From NCBI GenBank assembly GCA_963853835.1, contig OY970829.1:6864446-6928445 (forward strand): a stretch of DNA of 64,000 nt, written 5' to 3'. The DNA is from Calendula officinalis. Taxonomy: Eukaryota > Streptophyta > Magnoliopsida > Asterales > Asteraceae. How positions within the stretch are numbered: the stretch's first letter is position 1; every line of letters begins with the position of its first letter. Below are positions 12,578-25,200 of the stretch, in pieces. Position numbers and translations under genes: made by a program. Below the pieces are notes generated by a model, which did not search any database, had not been told where the DNA came from, and worked only from the letters and a program-made list of their open reading frames with translations.

Positions 12578-12582
12578 AATGT

Positions 12583-12886
12583 TGTTAGGTACTAGAAAGT
12601 TGTAATAGATAGTCTAGGGGGTAAAAGTGAAACATTGTATAGATGTTAAGTTTTGTTTAGGAATTAGTCCTAACTAACCAAGTTTTAAGTCATGGTATAA
12701 ATACCAACATGTAAGTCTTAAAACTTTAACTTTTGCACAATTAATCAAGTTAACATTCCAGCAATTGTTCTCTCCCATCTCTCTACTTTCTCTCTCTAAA
12801 AGCCCTAATCTCCTTCTTCACTTTTATCACCAAAATCATCATCAAACCTCACTAAATGGATTGAATCAGTGTTATTGTGCTTTTCA
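12583..12886 (+). repeat. Element 1 left LTR (304 bp)
   Basis: It starts TGTTAGG and ends TTTTCA. A TATA box (tataaata, 12696-12703) lies in the middle and a pyrimidine-rich ctctctactttctctctc tract follows it, as in the LTRs of element 3. Confidence 0.95.
12696..12703 (+). promoter_or_regulatory. LTR TATA box
   Basis: The motif tataaata sits about 113 bp into the LTR; the identical motif is in the right LTR at 38353-38360. It is the likely promoter of the element RNA. Confidence 0.6.
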
Positions 12887-12888
12887 AT

Positions 12889-12900
12889 TGGTATCAGAGC
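12889..12900 (+). promoter_or_regulatory. Primer-binding site, initiator tRNA-Met type
   Basis: The sequence tggtatcagagc lies two bases after the LTR and matches the plant initiator-Met tRNA 3' end complement, the standard copia primer site. Confidence 0.9.
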
Positions 12901-13338
12901 ATAATTTCATCTTGAAAACGATCCAAATCCATCAATTGGTGTTAAAATCAGAAGAATCGGTGGGGTTTTGAAGGTTTTTGAAGAAAAAGGGGTTTAAGAT
13001 CAAAAATCAGATTTAAGGTACTAATTCTTGTTATTATGGATTGAATAGCTTCATTTTGTTGATATATTAAGCTTAGAATCAAGTTAGGATCGAATCTAAT
13101 CCATTCTGATGAAGAATTTGGATTTTTAGGAAAAACCATTAAAGCTTCAAAAAACTCTTTAAATTCAAATTTTCGAATAGATCTAGGTTGTTTTTGAGTA
13201 ATATAGTTGAAATGGATTGAAGGAAATAGTATTTGGGTCAGTTTGTGATTAAAATCAAAGAATTTGGGCAAGAAACGAGCATTTTAGGATCAAATTAGTG
13301 GGTTTTTATAGGCTGTTCGTAACTGTTCTGCGTAAGAA

Positions 13339-13640
13339 ACTGTTCGGCCCGAGAACAGTAACAAGTTCGGCCCGAACATCATCATCAACTTCGGCCCGAA
13401 CTACTACCCAACTTCGGCCCGAACTACTACCCAACTTCGGCCCGAACTTCAAACTCTACTTCGGCTCGAACTTCAAACCCTACCAGACCCGAACTTCTTT
13501 CACTACCTCGGCCCGAACTTCTTTTACACTTCGGCCCGAACTTCTTTTACACTTCGGCCCGAACTTCTTTTACACTTCGACCCGAACTTCTTTGTACTTC
13601 GGCCCGAACTTCTTTGTACTTCGGCCCGAACTTCTTTTTC
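13339..13640 (+). repeat. Leader minisatellite, cttcggcccgaactt unit
   Basis: About a dozen copies of a 21-24 bp unit built round ttcggcccgaa lie between the PBS and gag. The core is a near-perfect palindrome (ttcgg-c-ccgaa). The array sits in the untranslated leader of the element RNA; frames through it are incidental. Confidence 0.85.
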
Positions 13641-13680
13641 AAATTTTTTTTTTTTCGGTCGCCCTTTCTTCCAACAAGAT

Positions 13681-16600
13681 ATGACTTCCAAGGACGCCTT
13701 GTCCATTGGATCAGACACGAAACCACCTGTTCTCTAGCGAGGAGAATACGGTCAATGGAAGAAACAGTTTCTCCATTTCATCCTGAGCCAACAAGCTGGT
13801 CCATCTATCCTTGAATCCCTTACAACCGGACCCGCTAAGTTCTATCGTGCTGTGGCTCCAGCCCTAAACACCGAACCAGCAATACCTGGAGGTGTAATCG
13901 AAATTCCCCCGGCGGAATACACTCAAGAGCAAAAGGATAGGGCTAGGGCGGATGTGCTCACACACTCCTACATGTTACAAGGCATAACGAATGAAATCTA
14001 CAGCAGCCTTGATAGCTTCAGCACGGGGAAAGAGCTTTGGGATGAAATTCAAAAGCAAATGGAGGGTACTGACCTGGGTAATAAAGCAAAGATGGTTTCG
14101 ACCTTAAACGCCTATGGTCAATTCAAAGCTACCCCAATGGAAGAACTAGGGCAAACGTATCTTAGATTCTGCAACATGCTCAACGATCTCCGAAAGAACA
14201 ACCTCATCAAAGAGAAGCTTGAGATCAACATCAAATTCATCCAATCCCTACTACCGGAGTGGGAGATGTTTGGAAACAGTGCAATGCAGCACAAGGATTT
14301 GAGCTCCATAGATATTCATGAACTATATGAGTACCTACATCAAAACGAGCCTATGGTGAAAGGAATCGTCAAAAACAGGCAAGATATGACAGACACCTTG
14401 GCAATTTTGACCAAACAAAATCTGGCTCTTAACAAAGGTATCAACGAAGCAATGGTTGCAGCACAAACAAAAGAGGTGGTAAATGAAGAACCAGAAACTC
14501 TGATCCCAGCGGGGACACAAGATGAAATCGACTCAGTTCGTCAAGCCTTGGCTCTCATTTCCTCCTATAACAAAAAGTACTATAAGAAACCAACCAACAA
14601 CAACCTTAGATCATCCTCAAATTTCAAATTCAATTCCTCTTCTCAAACCCCGAACAACAAATCCTCATCTTCCTCCACCGAGCCACCTAAGAAATGTTAC
14701 AATTGTGGTCTGACGGGCCATTTTGCCAAAGAATGCCAGAAGCCAAAGGTGAAGGACTCAGAATACTTTAAACGGAAAATGCTCATGGCCAAACAAGTTG
14801 AAAATGGGAAAGTTCTACTGGCTGAGGATCTACAGTGGTTGGAGGACTCTGATGATCAAGAGGAAGAGGAATGCACAGCAAGCCTGGCTCTCATGGCGAG
14901 ATCTAACGAACTCAGAGCTGCACTGGGCATTCCTGAGAATGATGAAAATGAGGTACACTCTTTATTAACTGATTCAGACACTGATGAATCAGAAAATTCC
15001 TTGTTTAATGAAAAACTCTTTACTAAAATTGATGAGAAATCACACTTGACAAAACAAATAACTGATTTGGAATCTGAAAAAGATCAACTCTTAAATGATT
15101 TGAGTGAATTAAGTCAAGTTTCTCTTCAAATAACTCAAGTAAACAAGGACTTACAAAATCAGTTGTCTACATCAAAATCAGCTTTTCAATTTCAAATTAC
15201 TGAGTTACAAAATGATCTACAAACACAAATAAATACAACGAATGCATCAAATACACAAATCCAAAAATCAAAAGATGAAAATTTAACCTTCCGTCGCCAA
15301 CTTGAAACTCTTGTTCCTCAAGTAAATCAAATTAATAATTCAAATCAAAAAACACAAGAGTTACAACAACAGTTGTCAACATTTCATGCTGCTCACACCA
15401 GTGAAGTAAATCGTCTAAATCACATAATTAATACAAAAAATCTTGAAATATCAAACCTAAAAACGATGAAGACAGTATCAAATGACAAAGACGACTCCAA
15501 GCAGCTGATAAATGACTTAGCTATCCAACTCAGTCGAGAGCAAACATGGATGAAGTCTGCTGACATCAAGATGAAGGATTACCAAGATAAGTTGAAGGCA
15601 GCTGATAACGAAATTCAAAAACTAAATGAACAAATCACAAACATCACAAACAATTTTAACAAGGAAATCGATGAACAATCAGCAACCATACACAGTCTTA
15701 CTGTCAAGAAAGAAAATGCTGAAGAACACATCTCCAAACTGGAGCAGACGATTGTGAAAGCTGGTCACACTGAACAAACAATAAAATTAAATCAACCAAA
15801 AGAGTTCAGATCTTTCAAATCAAAAGTGGGTCTCGGCGCTGAGAACTCCCGTCCTCTGGAAAAAGCTGCTGATGTTGTTCCCACACTATACAATTACGAT
15901 TACATGAACTTGGGAATATGGCAAAGCTTTCTTCATATGCCGGACGAGGAAGCAGAAATCGAGAAATTCAACAGAGAAAAGAAGGAACACGCTCAAATCT
16001 GCTTTAACTATTCTGAATTGAACTATACATATGAAAAGAATAAAGCAAAATTTCAAAACAATGAGTACTTCCCGATTGTCACTCCAGAAGAATTTTCCAT
16101 TTCTGATAATGAAGTTATAAAACAAACAATTGAACTAAAGCTTTATGTTCCACCGTTGATTTTAGAAAAGAAAATTGTTCAACTTGAATCTGAAATTGAC
16201 GACACTCACAAGGCCTTTGATAAAGAAAAGGAAAAACTTCAAATCAAAATACATAATTTAGAGGACACCATTTTAGAATTAAAAACTAAAACGAGCAATG
16301 CTATTTCCAAAAATTCTAAAGCCTCTTTATTAGGGCCAGCTCCGACAAACCCTGTTCCAACCATCTTGAAGAGAAGCTCTAATCCACCTATTTTGAATCG
16401 TGCAGATGGAAGATTAGAGTCTGGTGGGAAGAAGTCCATGAAGCAACCAGAAGTCAACAGAGCCACACAGTCAAAGAAGTCTATTCAGACTGGATCCAGT
16501 ATGCTTAAGAAGCCTAGTCTACTTAAGAAGTCTAGTCCACCTAAGTCTGTAGTTTCATCTTTTTCTGTTCAAAATAAATGTAATGACTCTAGACAGTTTA

Positions 16601-16821
16601 TTTCTCCAAAAGAAGCTCATGGCATGTGTAAAAACTCTAATTTTGTGAAAACTATTTTAACAGCTTTTAGAACGGACTATGATTCTACTGTTTATCGTCC
16701 TGTCCGTTACTCTCCTGATTTTGGTGATGTGTATGTTAAAACTGACAAATATGGAACAAAAAGATTTTTTGACAAAATTACAAAGAAACAGATAACTCAA
16801 ACTGATAAACGTTTTTTGTAA
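13681..16821 (+). pseudogene. Element 1 gag with long coiled-coil extension, one nonsense codon
   Basis: ATG at 13681 (atgacttc, the same start as in element 3) opens a frame to 16821, broken only by TAG at 13735-13737, codon 19. The order is: copia-type gag domain (residues about 30-260), a CCHC knuckle CYNCGLTGHFAKEC near residue 339, an acidic linker, then roughly 300 residues of Gln/Asn/Lys-rich coiled coil (about 440-720) and a basic, Ser/Lys-rich tail. Plant copia Gag proteins are usually far shorter and lack this coiled coil. The frame ends at TAA immediately after a TTTTTTG run; one frame back the tail stays open to 17261. Gag forms the virus-like particle and binds RNA; this copy probably makes only the part downstream of the stop, if anything. 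Confidence 0.85.
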
Positions 16822-17423
16822 AACTTGATGCGCCTTGCAGTATTCATAAGAACATCGTCTCTCATAAATCTGGTAAACTTATAAACACATGCAGAACTTG
16901 CTATCCATATCTATGCAAATCACACGTCACTAAACCAGCAAAATCAACTCAAAAGATCTTATCATCTCCGGTTTTCAAACAACAGAAGAAATCTTCTCAA
17001 ACTCCACAAACTTCTGTTTCTAACAAAAGATCAAAAGCTCAAAAGCTACCCTCAAAACAATCAAAGATGCCGTCTAAACAACCACAAATTTCTGTTTCTC
17101 ACTTCTCTTCTAGTCGCACATCTCCTCAAGGTAAAGCTGCACAAAAGCCAAAACCGTCAGTTCTCCCCAAATTCGACAAACCATCCATTAAAACGTCTAC
17201 TCATGTGAAATATACTTGGGTTAAAAAACGAAAAATCTCATTGGATTATCCAATCCTCTAAAAAATCTCTCAAATGGATCATCAAATCTGAACTGCCTCC
17301 TAGCAGTTCCCAAAAGCTCTAAATTGATCATCTCATAATATCTGCATAAAACATATGTCTCTAATCGTTCTGGACCCATACAAGATTGGGTGCCTAAAAT
17401 GTTTTATTTGTTTTATGTAGAAT
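16811..17423 (+). pseudogene. Gag C-terminal tail in shifted frame and gag-pol junction
   Basis: In the minus-one frame relative to gag, codons run open to TAA at 17259-17261. The product would include a Cys-rich CRTCYPYLCKSH patch that also exists in element 3 (CKTCFPHICKSC), showing it is real coding sequence in the family. Relative to element 3 there is one base fewer at the T run near 16812 and one base more near 17235. Beyond, both elements reach the same aagctctaa stop. About 100 non-coding bases ending ttttatgtag then lead to the protease frame. Confidence 0.65.
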
Positions 17424-19823
17424 GTGTGGTACCTCGACTCGGGCTGTTCGAGGCACATGACAGGAAACAAAAATCTCCTGACCAACTTTCGTGAAAAATA
17501 CTTAGGAACGGTCAAATTTGGAAATGATCACTTAGCAGCCATCTTAGGTCTTGGTGATCTTATCTGCCATAACCTGATAATCAGAAATGTTGCCTTTGTC
17601 GAAGATCTCTCACATAATCTCTTCAGCATCGGAAAATTCTGTGACAAGACTCTAGAAGTAAACTTTCGCACAAAGAAGTGTGCCATTCGGACATATGACG
17701 GGGATGAACTTCTAACTGGAACTCGTGACACAAACCTCTTCACTATTGATCTTAATGACCTGAGTACAACCGAAGAAGTCTGTCTCGTGTCTAAAGCTAC
17801 TGCCAATGAGTCATGGTTATGGCATCGACGTTTGTCTCATCTCAACTTTAAAACAATGAACAAACTCGTAAAAGGAGGTCATGTGTCGGGATTACCTGAT
17901 GTTGCCTTTGACAAAGATCACAAATGTTCTTCGTGTGAAAAAGGGAAAATGACCAAAAAGTCTCACAAACCTAAACCTGCTCCCAGTACTTCCAAACCAC
18001 TTGAACTCCTACATATGGACTTATGTGGTCCAATGAGCGTTCACATTCTTGCAGGAAAACGTTATGTTTTGGTTATTGTTGATGACTACTCCAGATACAC
18101 ATGGGTCTATTTTCTTCGTTCAAAGGATGAAGCCGCAGAGATCATTATCTCATTTATCAAGAAAACTCAAGTGAACCTGGAATTAAACGTTCAAACAATC
18201 CGTACCGACAATGGTACTGAATTCAAGAATCGGGTCCTTGACTCTTATCTTGAATCTGCTGGCATCACCCATCAATTTTCCGCTGCACGAACTCCTCAAC
18301 AGAACGGTGTTGTTGAAAGACGAAACTGCACTTTAGTGGAAGCTGCTCGTACGATGCTTTCATTTTCAAAACTTCCTCTGTCGTTATGGGCAGAAGCCAT
18401 CAGCACCGCCTGTTTTACACAGAATAGCTCAATCATAAACAAAACATACAACAAAACTCCTTATGAGCTAATCAACAATCGAATACCAAATGTTAACTTC
18501 TTTCACATCTTTGGTAGTCGATGTTTCATCCTATCTGATAACGAGAAATTCAACAAGTTTGAAGAGAAAGCCAAGGAAGGAGTCTTTATAGGCTATTCAA
18601 AGGATTCAGCCTCATTCAGAGTATACAACCGCTCTATAAGAATGGTTAGAGAAAGTGTCAATGTCTCATTCGATGAAACATTCCTGCTAGATTCAAGCTC
18701 AACTGGCATTGAAAGACCTCTACCCACAACCTCCACTAACCATTCATCCTCTCTGAATGATCTTGAAATCCTATTCCAACACTTCCATGATGAATATCAC
18801 AACGTCAGACACTCACCCCCACCCCCACCTCCACCACCACCCCCACCCCCACCCCCACCTCCACCCCCAACCCCACACCCACCCCCACCTACACCCCCAC
18901 CTCCACCCCGACCTCCGGCAGATGCTCAATCAATCACAGCTCCGAAAATCAACACTCCATCCCCAAATGAGACCCCTTCACCTACCTCACCTGCTCCAAA
19001 CTCACCAATACCCACATCAAGTGCAGGTCCTTCAACATCGACACAAGGAACTCAATCTTCACCAGTCGATCACCCACCTCCCTCAGATATTATCGCTCCA
19101 CTGGTGATTGATTTCTCTAAATTTCATCTTCCTCGAGTCGATCCACCACCTCCGATCAATCCTCACAATACTGAAACTGCAATCATACCACATCCTGCTT
19201 TCACTGATCATTCCAACATTAACCCTGGTCAACTCCCACTTCCTCATTCTACGAAGTGGACAAAGGAACATCCTTTGGACCAAATCATCGAAAACCCAGC
19301 CTCCTCGGTCCAAACTAGACGGGCTTCAGCAGATGAATGTCATCATGCATCATTCTTAAGCTCTACTGAACCGAAGAAAGTCTGTGAAGCGCTTTCCGAT
19401 CCAGACTGGATAATTGCGATGCAGGAAGAGATTAATCAATTCGAAAGATTAAAGGTCTGGCGCTTAGTTCCTAAAACCCCGGGATCATCAGTAATCGGAA
19501 CTAAGTGGATTTTTAAGAACAAGAAAGATGAAAATGGAATCGTCATTCGTAACAAAGCAAGGTTGGTAGCTAAGGGTTACGCTCAACAGGAAGGCATTGA
19601 TTACGAAGAAACATTTGCTCCTGTTGCCCGCATAGAAGCCATTCGCATTTTCTTAGCATATGCAGCTCACAAAAACTTTACTATCTATCAGATGGATGTA
19701 AAGACTGCATTCTTAAATGGTATTCTAAAAGAGGAGGTGTTTGTTAGTCAACCAGAAGGGTTTGTAAATCCCAAACATCCAGATTATGTCTATGTTCTCG
19801 ACAAAGCTCTCTATGGCTCCTAG
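17424..19823 (+). pseudogene. Element 1 pol: protease, integrase and N-terminal part of reverse transcriptase
   Basis: The frame begins at the protease active-site stretch WYLDSGCSRHMTG with no ATG, so it would need readthrough or frameshifting from gag. It continues with the integrase HHCC zinc region (WHRRLSH ... CSSCEKGK), then the D, D, E catalytic residues in VDDYSRYTW-, RTDNGTEF- and PQQNGVVERR-containing segments. A polyproline linker follows (18817-18917), then the first RT blocks (WIFKNKKDENG, YQMDVKTAFLNG). The frame stops at 19823, just after ALYG. About 11 bp present in other copia elements are missing there, which throws the rest of RT into another frame. Confidence 0.9.
18817..18917 (+). 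repeat. CCACCC microsatellite coding polyproline
   Basis: About 100 bp of cccccacc-type repeats encode an almost uninterrupted proline run between integrase and RT. Interdomain linkers of copia polyproteins vary in length, so this is probably tolerated. Confidence 0.9.
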
Positions 19824-20886
19824 GGCATGGTATGATGTTCTTTCCCAGTTCTTAGTTGAAACTGGTTTTTCAAAGGGAAAAGTTGATACCACCTTGTTTA
19901 TCAAACGACACGGGGAAGACATCATCCTAATTCAGATCTACGTCGATGACATTATTTTTGGGTCTACAAATCCGAAATATTGCAAACGTTTCTCCGATCT
20001 CATGGTAAAACGCTTTGAAATGAGCATGATGGGTGAGATGAACTTCTTCCTAGGTCTTCAAGTTCGTCAACTTCCATCTGGCATCTTCATCAATCAATCA
20101 AAGTATATCTCTGATCTGCTGAAGAAGTATCTCATGGACGACTGTAAACCTATCACAACACCGATGTCCACGACTGCCAAACTAAATGCTGATATGGGTG
20201 GTAAACCGGTAGATGTCACAAACTATCGGGGTATGATTGGATCACTACTTTACTTAACGGCCAGTCGCCCGGACATCATGTTTTCAACATGCATCTGCGC
20301 TCGGTATCAGGCTGCTCCCAAAGAATCTCATTTTCTGGCAGTCAAACGAATCTTCCGTTACCTAAAAGGCACCAGAGATCTTGGTCTTTGGTATCCCAAG
20401 GAGACCTCGTTTGATCTTTCTGCCTTCTCTGATGCTGATCATGCTGGGTGCATGCTGGACATGAAGAGTACATCTGGGGGAGTTCAATTTTTGGGAGATA
20501 AGCTAGTCAGCTGGTCATCAAGAAAGCAAAATTGCGTCTCACTATCAACCGCTGAAGCAGAATATGTTGCCGCCGCTAGCTGTCTGTCCCAGGTGATATG
20601 GATGCAATCACAATTAAAGGACTACGGCTTTTCCTATAGCCGCATTCCTTTATATTGTGATTCCAGAAGTGCAATTGCAATATCTTGCAATCCAGTTCAA
20701 CATTCTAAAACCAAACATATCGATCTTCGATATCACTTTATCAAAGATCACGTTGAACTGGGCAATGTTGAATTGTACTTCGTATCCACCGATTTTCAAT
20801 TAGCAGATTTGTTTACCAAGGCTTTGGACGAAAAACGTTTTAATTATCTTGTTTCAAAGCTTGGTATGCTAAATCTCAAAACTTAA
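19814..20886 (+). pseudogene. Element 1 pol: C-terminal RT and RNase H
   Basis: This frame resumes RT at APRAWYD, carries the catalytic YVDDIIFGS motif, and ends with RNase H motifs (FSDADHAG, STAEAEYVA, and HIDLRYHFIKD near the C-terminus). It is one frame away from the preceding segment because of the roughly 11-bp deletion at about 19813, so a single functional RT cannot be translated from this copy. The RT palm and RNase H residues themselves look intact, which fits recent inactivation. Confidence 0.9.
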
Positions 20887-20950
20887 TTGTCTACCATTCA
20901 TATTTTTCAAATTAGTTAAATCGTTGCATTCTTCGTATCATCACAATGGC

Positions 20951-20972
20951 TTTCAAGAATCTCGTCTTGAAA
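20951..20972 (+). other. Hairpin downstream of pol
   Basis: A perfect 7-bp stem, tttcaag (20951-20957) and cttgaaa (20966-20972), encloses an 8-base loop. The same stem with a different loop occurs in element 3 as the third of four similar hairpins (46139-46160). Confidence 0.6.
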
Positions 20973-21076
20973 CCCGGTCGTCAAACAGTTGTCAAAGGAG
21001 AGATTCCACTCATCTCATCAGTATCGGGGGAGCTGATGCTGCGTTACTTAAATTCCGTCTCTCGACATTGATTAGG

Positions 21077-21190
<114 letters not shown>

Positions 21191-21361
21191 TAAGTTTTAA
21201 GTTTTTTTTTAATTTTTTTTTAATGCTTATTTTTCCATTGTTTTAATTTTCTTTAAAAAAAAAAAAAAAAAAAAAAAGAGAAAAGTCTTCGGGCCGAACT
21301 ACACACTGTTCCAGGCCCGAAGTTCAAAGTCGGTTTAAAAGTTCGGCCCGAACTTCTGTCC

Positions 21362-21370
21362 TTTAAATAG
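21362..21370 (+). promoter_or_regulatory. Possible internal promoter for the third ORF
   Basis: A TATA-like tttaaatag precedes sequence with a 5'UTR look (pyrimidine-rich, cacacac-containing) and, further on, a second minisatellite. A candidate donor (cg|gtacgt, near 21518) and a candidate acceptor (aaccacag at 22261, directly before the ATG) would make a leader intron. This is only a motif match. Confidence 0.25.
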
Positions 21371-21769
21371 TCAATTCGAACACTTCGTCTTCTTTCTCGT
21401 ACACACACAGTAAAACACCGGCGAAAACACACACTCGGCCCGCTTTTTGATTCTCGTACTCCAACCTCGATCTCATCAATTCCAAATCGACTTTCTTCTA
21501 TTCCACATCTAATTTCGGTACGTTTTCACCAATTAATTTCATCATTTCCAGTCAAGATCTCATCAATTCGACTGTGTTTAAGTTCGAACATTTTCGAGGG
21601 TTTCAAACTTCTTGATTTAGGTCGATCTAGGGTTGTTATCGGTATAAAATGTTACATAGGCTGCTCGTCCAGTATAGTCGAACCCTATTGGCCAGTTTTT
21701 AACTGAATAAATCGAACTAGGCATGCCAGATTTGAAAAACAGTTTACGAACCCTAGATCGTAAAAAATC

Positions 21770-22001
21770 TTCGGCCCGAACTTGTGTTACAAGTTCGGCC
21801 CGAACTTGTATTACAAGTTCGGCCCGAACTAGTGTTACAAGTTCGGCCCTAACTTGTGTCACAACATCGGCCCGAAGTTCATACATATGTTCGGCCCGAA
21901 GTTCATACACATGTTCGGCCCGAAGTTCATACACATGTTCGGCCCGAAGTTGTTGAGGATGTTCGGCCCGAACTTCTTCTTGATGTTCGGCCCGAGCTTC
22001 T
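21770..22001 (+). repeat. Second palindromic minisatellite, upstream of the third ORF
   Basis: About ten units of 23-24 bp share the gttcggcccgaac core with the leader array at 13339. Several units are perfect palindromes with 10-base arms around one central base (acaagttcgg-c-ccgaacttgt). Scattered related units begin at 21286. Confidence 0.85.
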
Positions 22002-22261
22002 TTTTCTTTTTCTAAGTTTTTTTTTTATATATAAGTATTTTCTTTATAATTATAATTTACAAATTTGATTTATTAAACATTTTCAATAAATTTAAATCTT
22101 TATATATTATTCTTATATTTTAATACTATATACTATTAAAATTACTTAGGACCCTCTCGTCTCGATCAGTGAAAATCTTCAATGCTCAATTCTTCATTTT
22201 ACACTGTGCACTAACTTTACTTATCATTTTGTGCCATGTGTTCTTAGTGTCTAAACCACAG

Positions 22262-25200
22262 ATGGCGGCACAACATATCATTGACGAGAACACCCTGGTT
22301 CCTCCATACAGGCTCAAACCGATGGCGGTAAACAACCCCTACTGGGCACCGGAAGAAGAAGTCTCGTTCTCCATCAACTACCCGATCCATTCTCATGTTC
22401 TCCAACGCCATCCTCTTTATTACTCGATAAATGCCAGACCATCAGTTCCAGCGGTGTACGTACAACAGTTCTTCGTTAACCTAACACTGGTGACATCAAC
22501 AACCCCACACCACTTCGAAACTATTATTGATGAACAACCAATTCAATTCACAAAAGATGATCTTTATGACATCTTCCGTTTACCTCGTGCCGATTCAAGA
22601 CCACCACTCACCACCTTTGAACCTCAGCTGCCATTCCAGCAAGTGTATTACGGGATACACGATCTTGGTCTTCTCCTTCCTCGGGAATCTATTAACTTAA
22701 GAGAATTCAAAAAGAAAAATATGGCAAGAAGCTGGTCCCATGTCTTCACAATCTTCAACCGTTGCATGACAGCAAAGAAAGGTGGTCACGACAGGGCCTC
22801 AAAAGAAGTTCACCATGCCTATCATGCCATGTGCTACAACCGCCACTTTGACTATGCTGCCTACTTGTGGGAAGAATTCAAGCTCTCCAAATCAAAGGAA
22901 CCGGCATTTCTGCCATACCCGAGGTTCTGGGCAATTATGATAGAACATTTCATGGAGAGATACCAAAACATTCATACCAGAGAAGTTGCACGAAGATTCA
23001 TACCATCGAGCGTTAATTTTCTAAGGGGCAACAGTGGTACAACTGAAGTCAATGAGGCCGCGATCCCACTCCCACTCCTTAAACTCGCAAACTTCAATCT
23101 TGATAGTGTGAACCAATACCGGGCTCTTCATTATCCTGACTGGACACCTGAAGGAGCACCTCCTGCTCCAGCTCAACCAGCTGCTCCTGCACAACAAGCT
23201 GCCCCAGTACAACAACCACCAGCTCAACCACACCAACCACAACCTCAACCACGTCCTAGACGTAGACAGGCTGAACAGCAACAACCACCGGCTCACCAAC
23301 GTGCTAAACGACCTCGAATTTTTTCCAGCGGTGCCTCGGGAAGTGGGTCGGTTGCCACTACATCATCTGAACAAGTTCTACCTCCGCCAACTCGACCCAT
23401 CATACGACAACCACAACAACCAGCTGAACCGTCCTCTTCTTCATCAACAACAGACTCCGCTGCAACGATATCTGATCGACCAGGTTCACCACCATCACCA
23501 CACGGTCCACCTTCACCACCACAACAAGGTCCACCGTCACCACCACCACAAGGATCCCCAAACCCCTTCGATGATCCTCTCTTCACAAATCCTTCACCAC
23601 CACAACAAGTTCCACCGTCACCACCACCACAAGGATCCCCAAACCCCTTCGATGATCCTCTCTCCACGGATCCTTCTCCACCACACACCCAACAACCAAT
23701 CACATCAACAATTCCCACTACCACAACAACCGATCCTCCTATCTCATCCACCATACCAACTACCACATCAACCGCTACCCCACTAACTACCACAATTCCG
23801 ACATCAACAACCTATGTTCCTCCACTCTCTCCACCAGTCACAACCACAACACCACCAGTCACAACCACAACACCACCAGTCACAACCATAACTCCACCAG
23901 TAACAACCACAACTCCACAAGTCACCACCACAACCCCACCAGTAACAACCACAACACCACCAGTCACAACCACAACACCTCCAATAGACACCTCACTTCC
24001 CCCGTTTACCATCTTTATTTGTACTGCCTCGAGGGTCGTTACAACTTCACCTACAACGGTTGTTATGACCCTCCCTCAACAGACTACATCATCCGAGGCT
24101 ACCACTACCACAACAACTGAAATGCCAAATCCAGAAATGCAGATCATCCCTCATCTCACCTCCACGATCCAATCACTCAGTACGAGGTTGGAAAACCTTG
24201 AGGGTAGGCTGGCAAATGTTCCTCCTCTTCCACCGACTTATGATCCACTTAACAGAGAAATGCTCCTGGAAGCATCCCGTTCATTTACAATTGAACAAAT
24301 TAAAGCGATGTTCAACTATCGCTTAGAAGAACTGGTCGAGCCATGCAGGCAAGGATCCCTTATATACAGAAGACCGGGAGACCCTGAGGATGATCCTCAG
24401 GGAGGAGGAGGACAGAGGAGAATTCTGGAACGTGGTGGATCCAGTTCTCAACACTCCGGAGATGCACGTCATTCCCAACACCAACCCAGCTCCTCTCAGC
24501 AAACACGGGGAGGAGGCCAACAAGAATATGAGTATGTACATGACTGGGCGATTGTTGAGTTTGATTACAATCAGGTGATGAACGTTGAACCACTCAACCA
24601 GTGGCGAGTAGATGAGAGTGAAGACATCTTGCCCCAAAATAACCGTAAATCCAGTGAGATGACTGAAGCCGAAAAACTTGAATCTATGAGTCATCTCCAA
24701 TCTATAAATTTTGAGGTTGAAAACAATAAAAACGACAACGTTCAACAGGTTCTGAGAAAAGAGGCGGACACAGTTATTGATTTACCTAGTGACCCGGAAG
24801 AAGACAACATTGTGAGGGATGCTTTCAACGAATCAACTCAACCAGCCACCTCCCCTTCAAACGATGACTCCGACACCGACAAAGCAGGGGAGGATGAACC
24901 ATTTGACGTCAAAAGATATCCCTTCACCCGAGAAAATTATCACCGTTACTTCCGAAACTACGATCAACTGGTTGCCGCCAGAACTCCAGCACCGGAACCA
25001 CCAACTGCCTCTCCTCCACATGATGTGCCGGTATTATCATATAGCGAGAAGAGAGCGGCGGATAAAGCTAACAAACGCCGCCTGAAGATCTCCAAAGCAT
25101 GCCTCTTTCAACAAGTTAAAATGCCATTTCTTGAAGATCGCTTCTCAGCTATTTTCCAGGAGACAGAGCTGCCTGTCATTTATCAGGATTTTTACAAAGA

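Noticed and set aside
13298..13684. 128-codon frame upstream of gag
   Set aside because: It is a by-product of the cttcggcccgaactt minisatellite, and equivalent frames exist on the opposite strand.
22169..22261. Hydrophobic N-terminal extension of the third ORF resembling a signal peptide
   Set aside because: It has no ATG (the frame would begin with GTG) and lies upstream of a better ATG and a possible splice acceptor, so there is no support for a secreted or envelope protein.
23293..23793. 166-codon minus-strand Gly/Val-rich frame
   Set aside because: It is the antisense shadow of the Pro/Thr-rich repeats in the third ORF of element 1.
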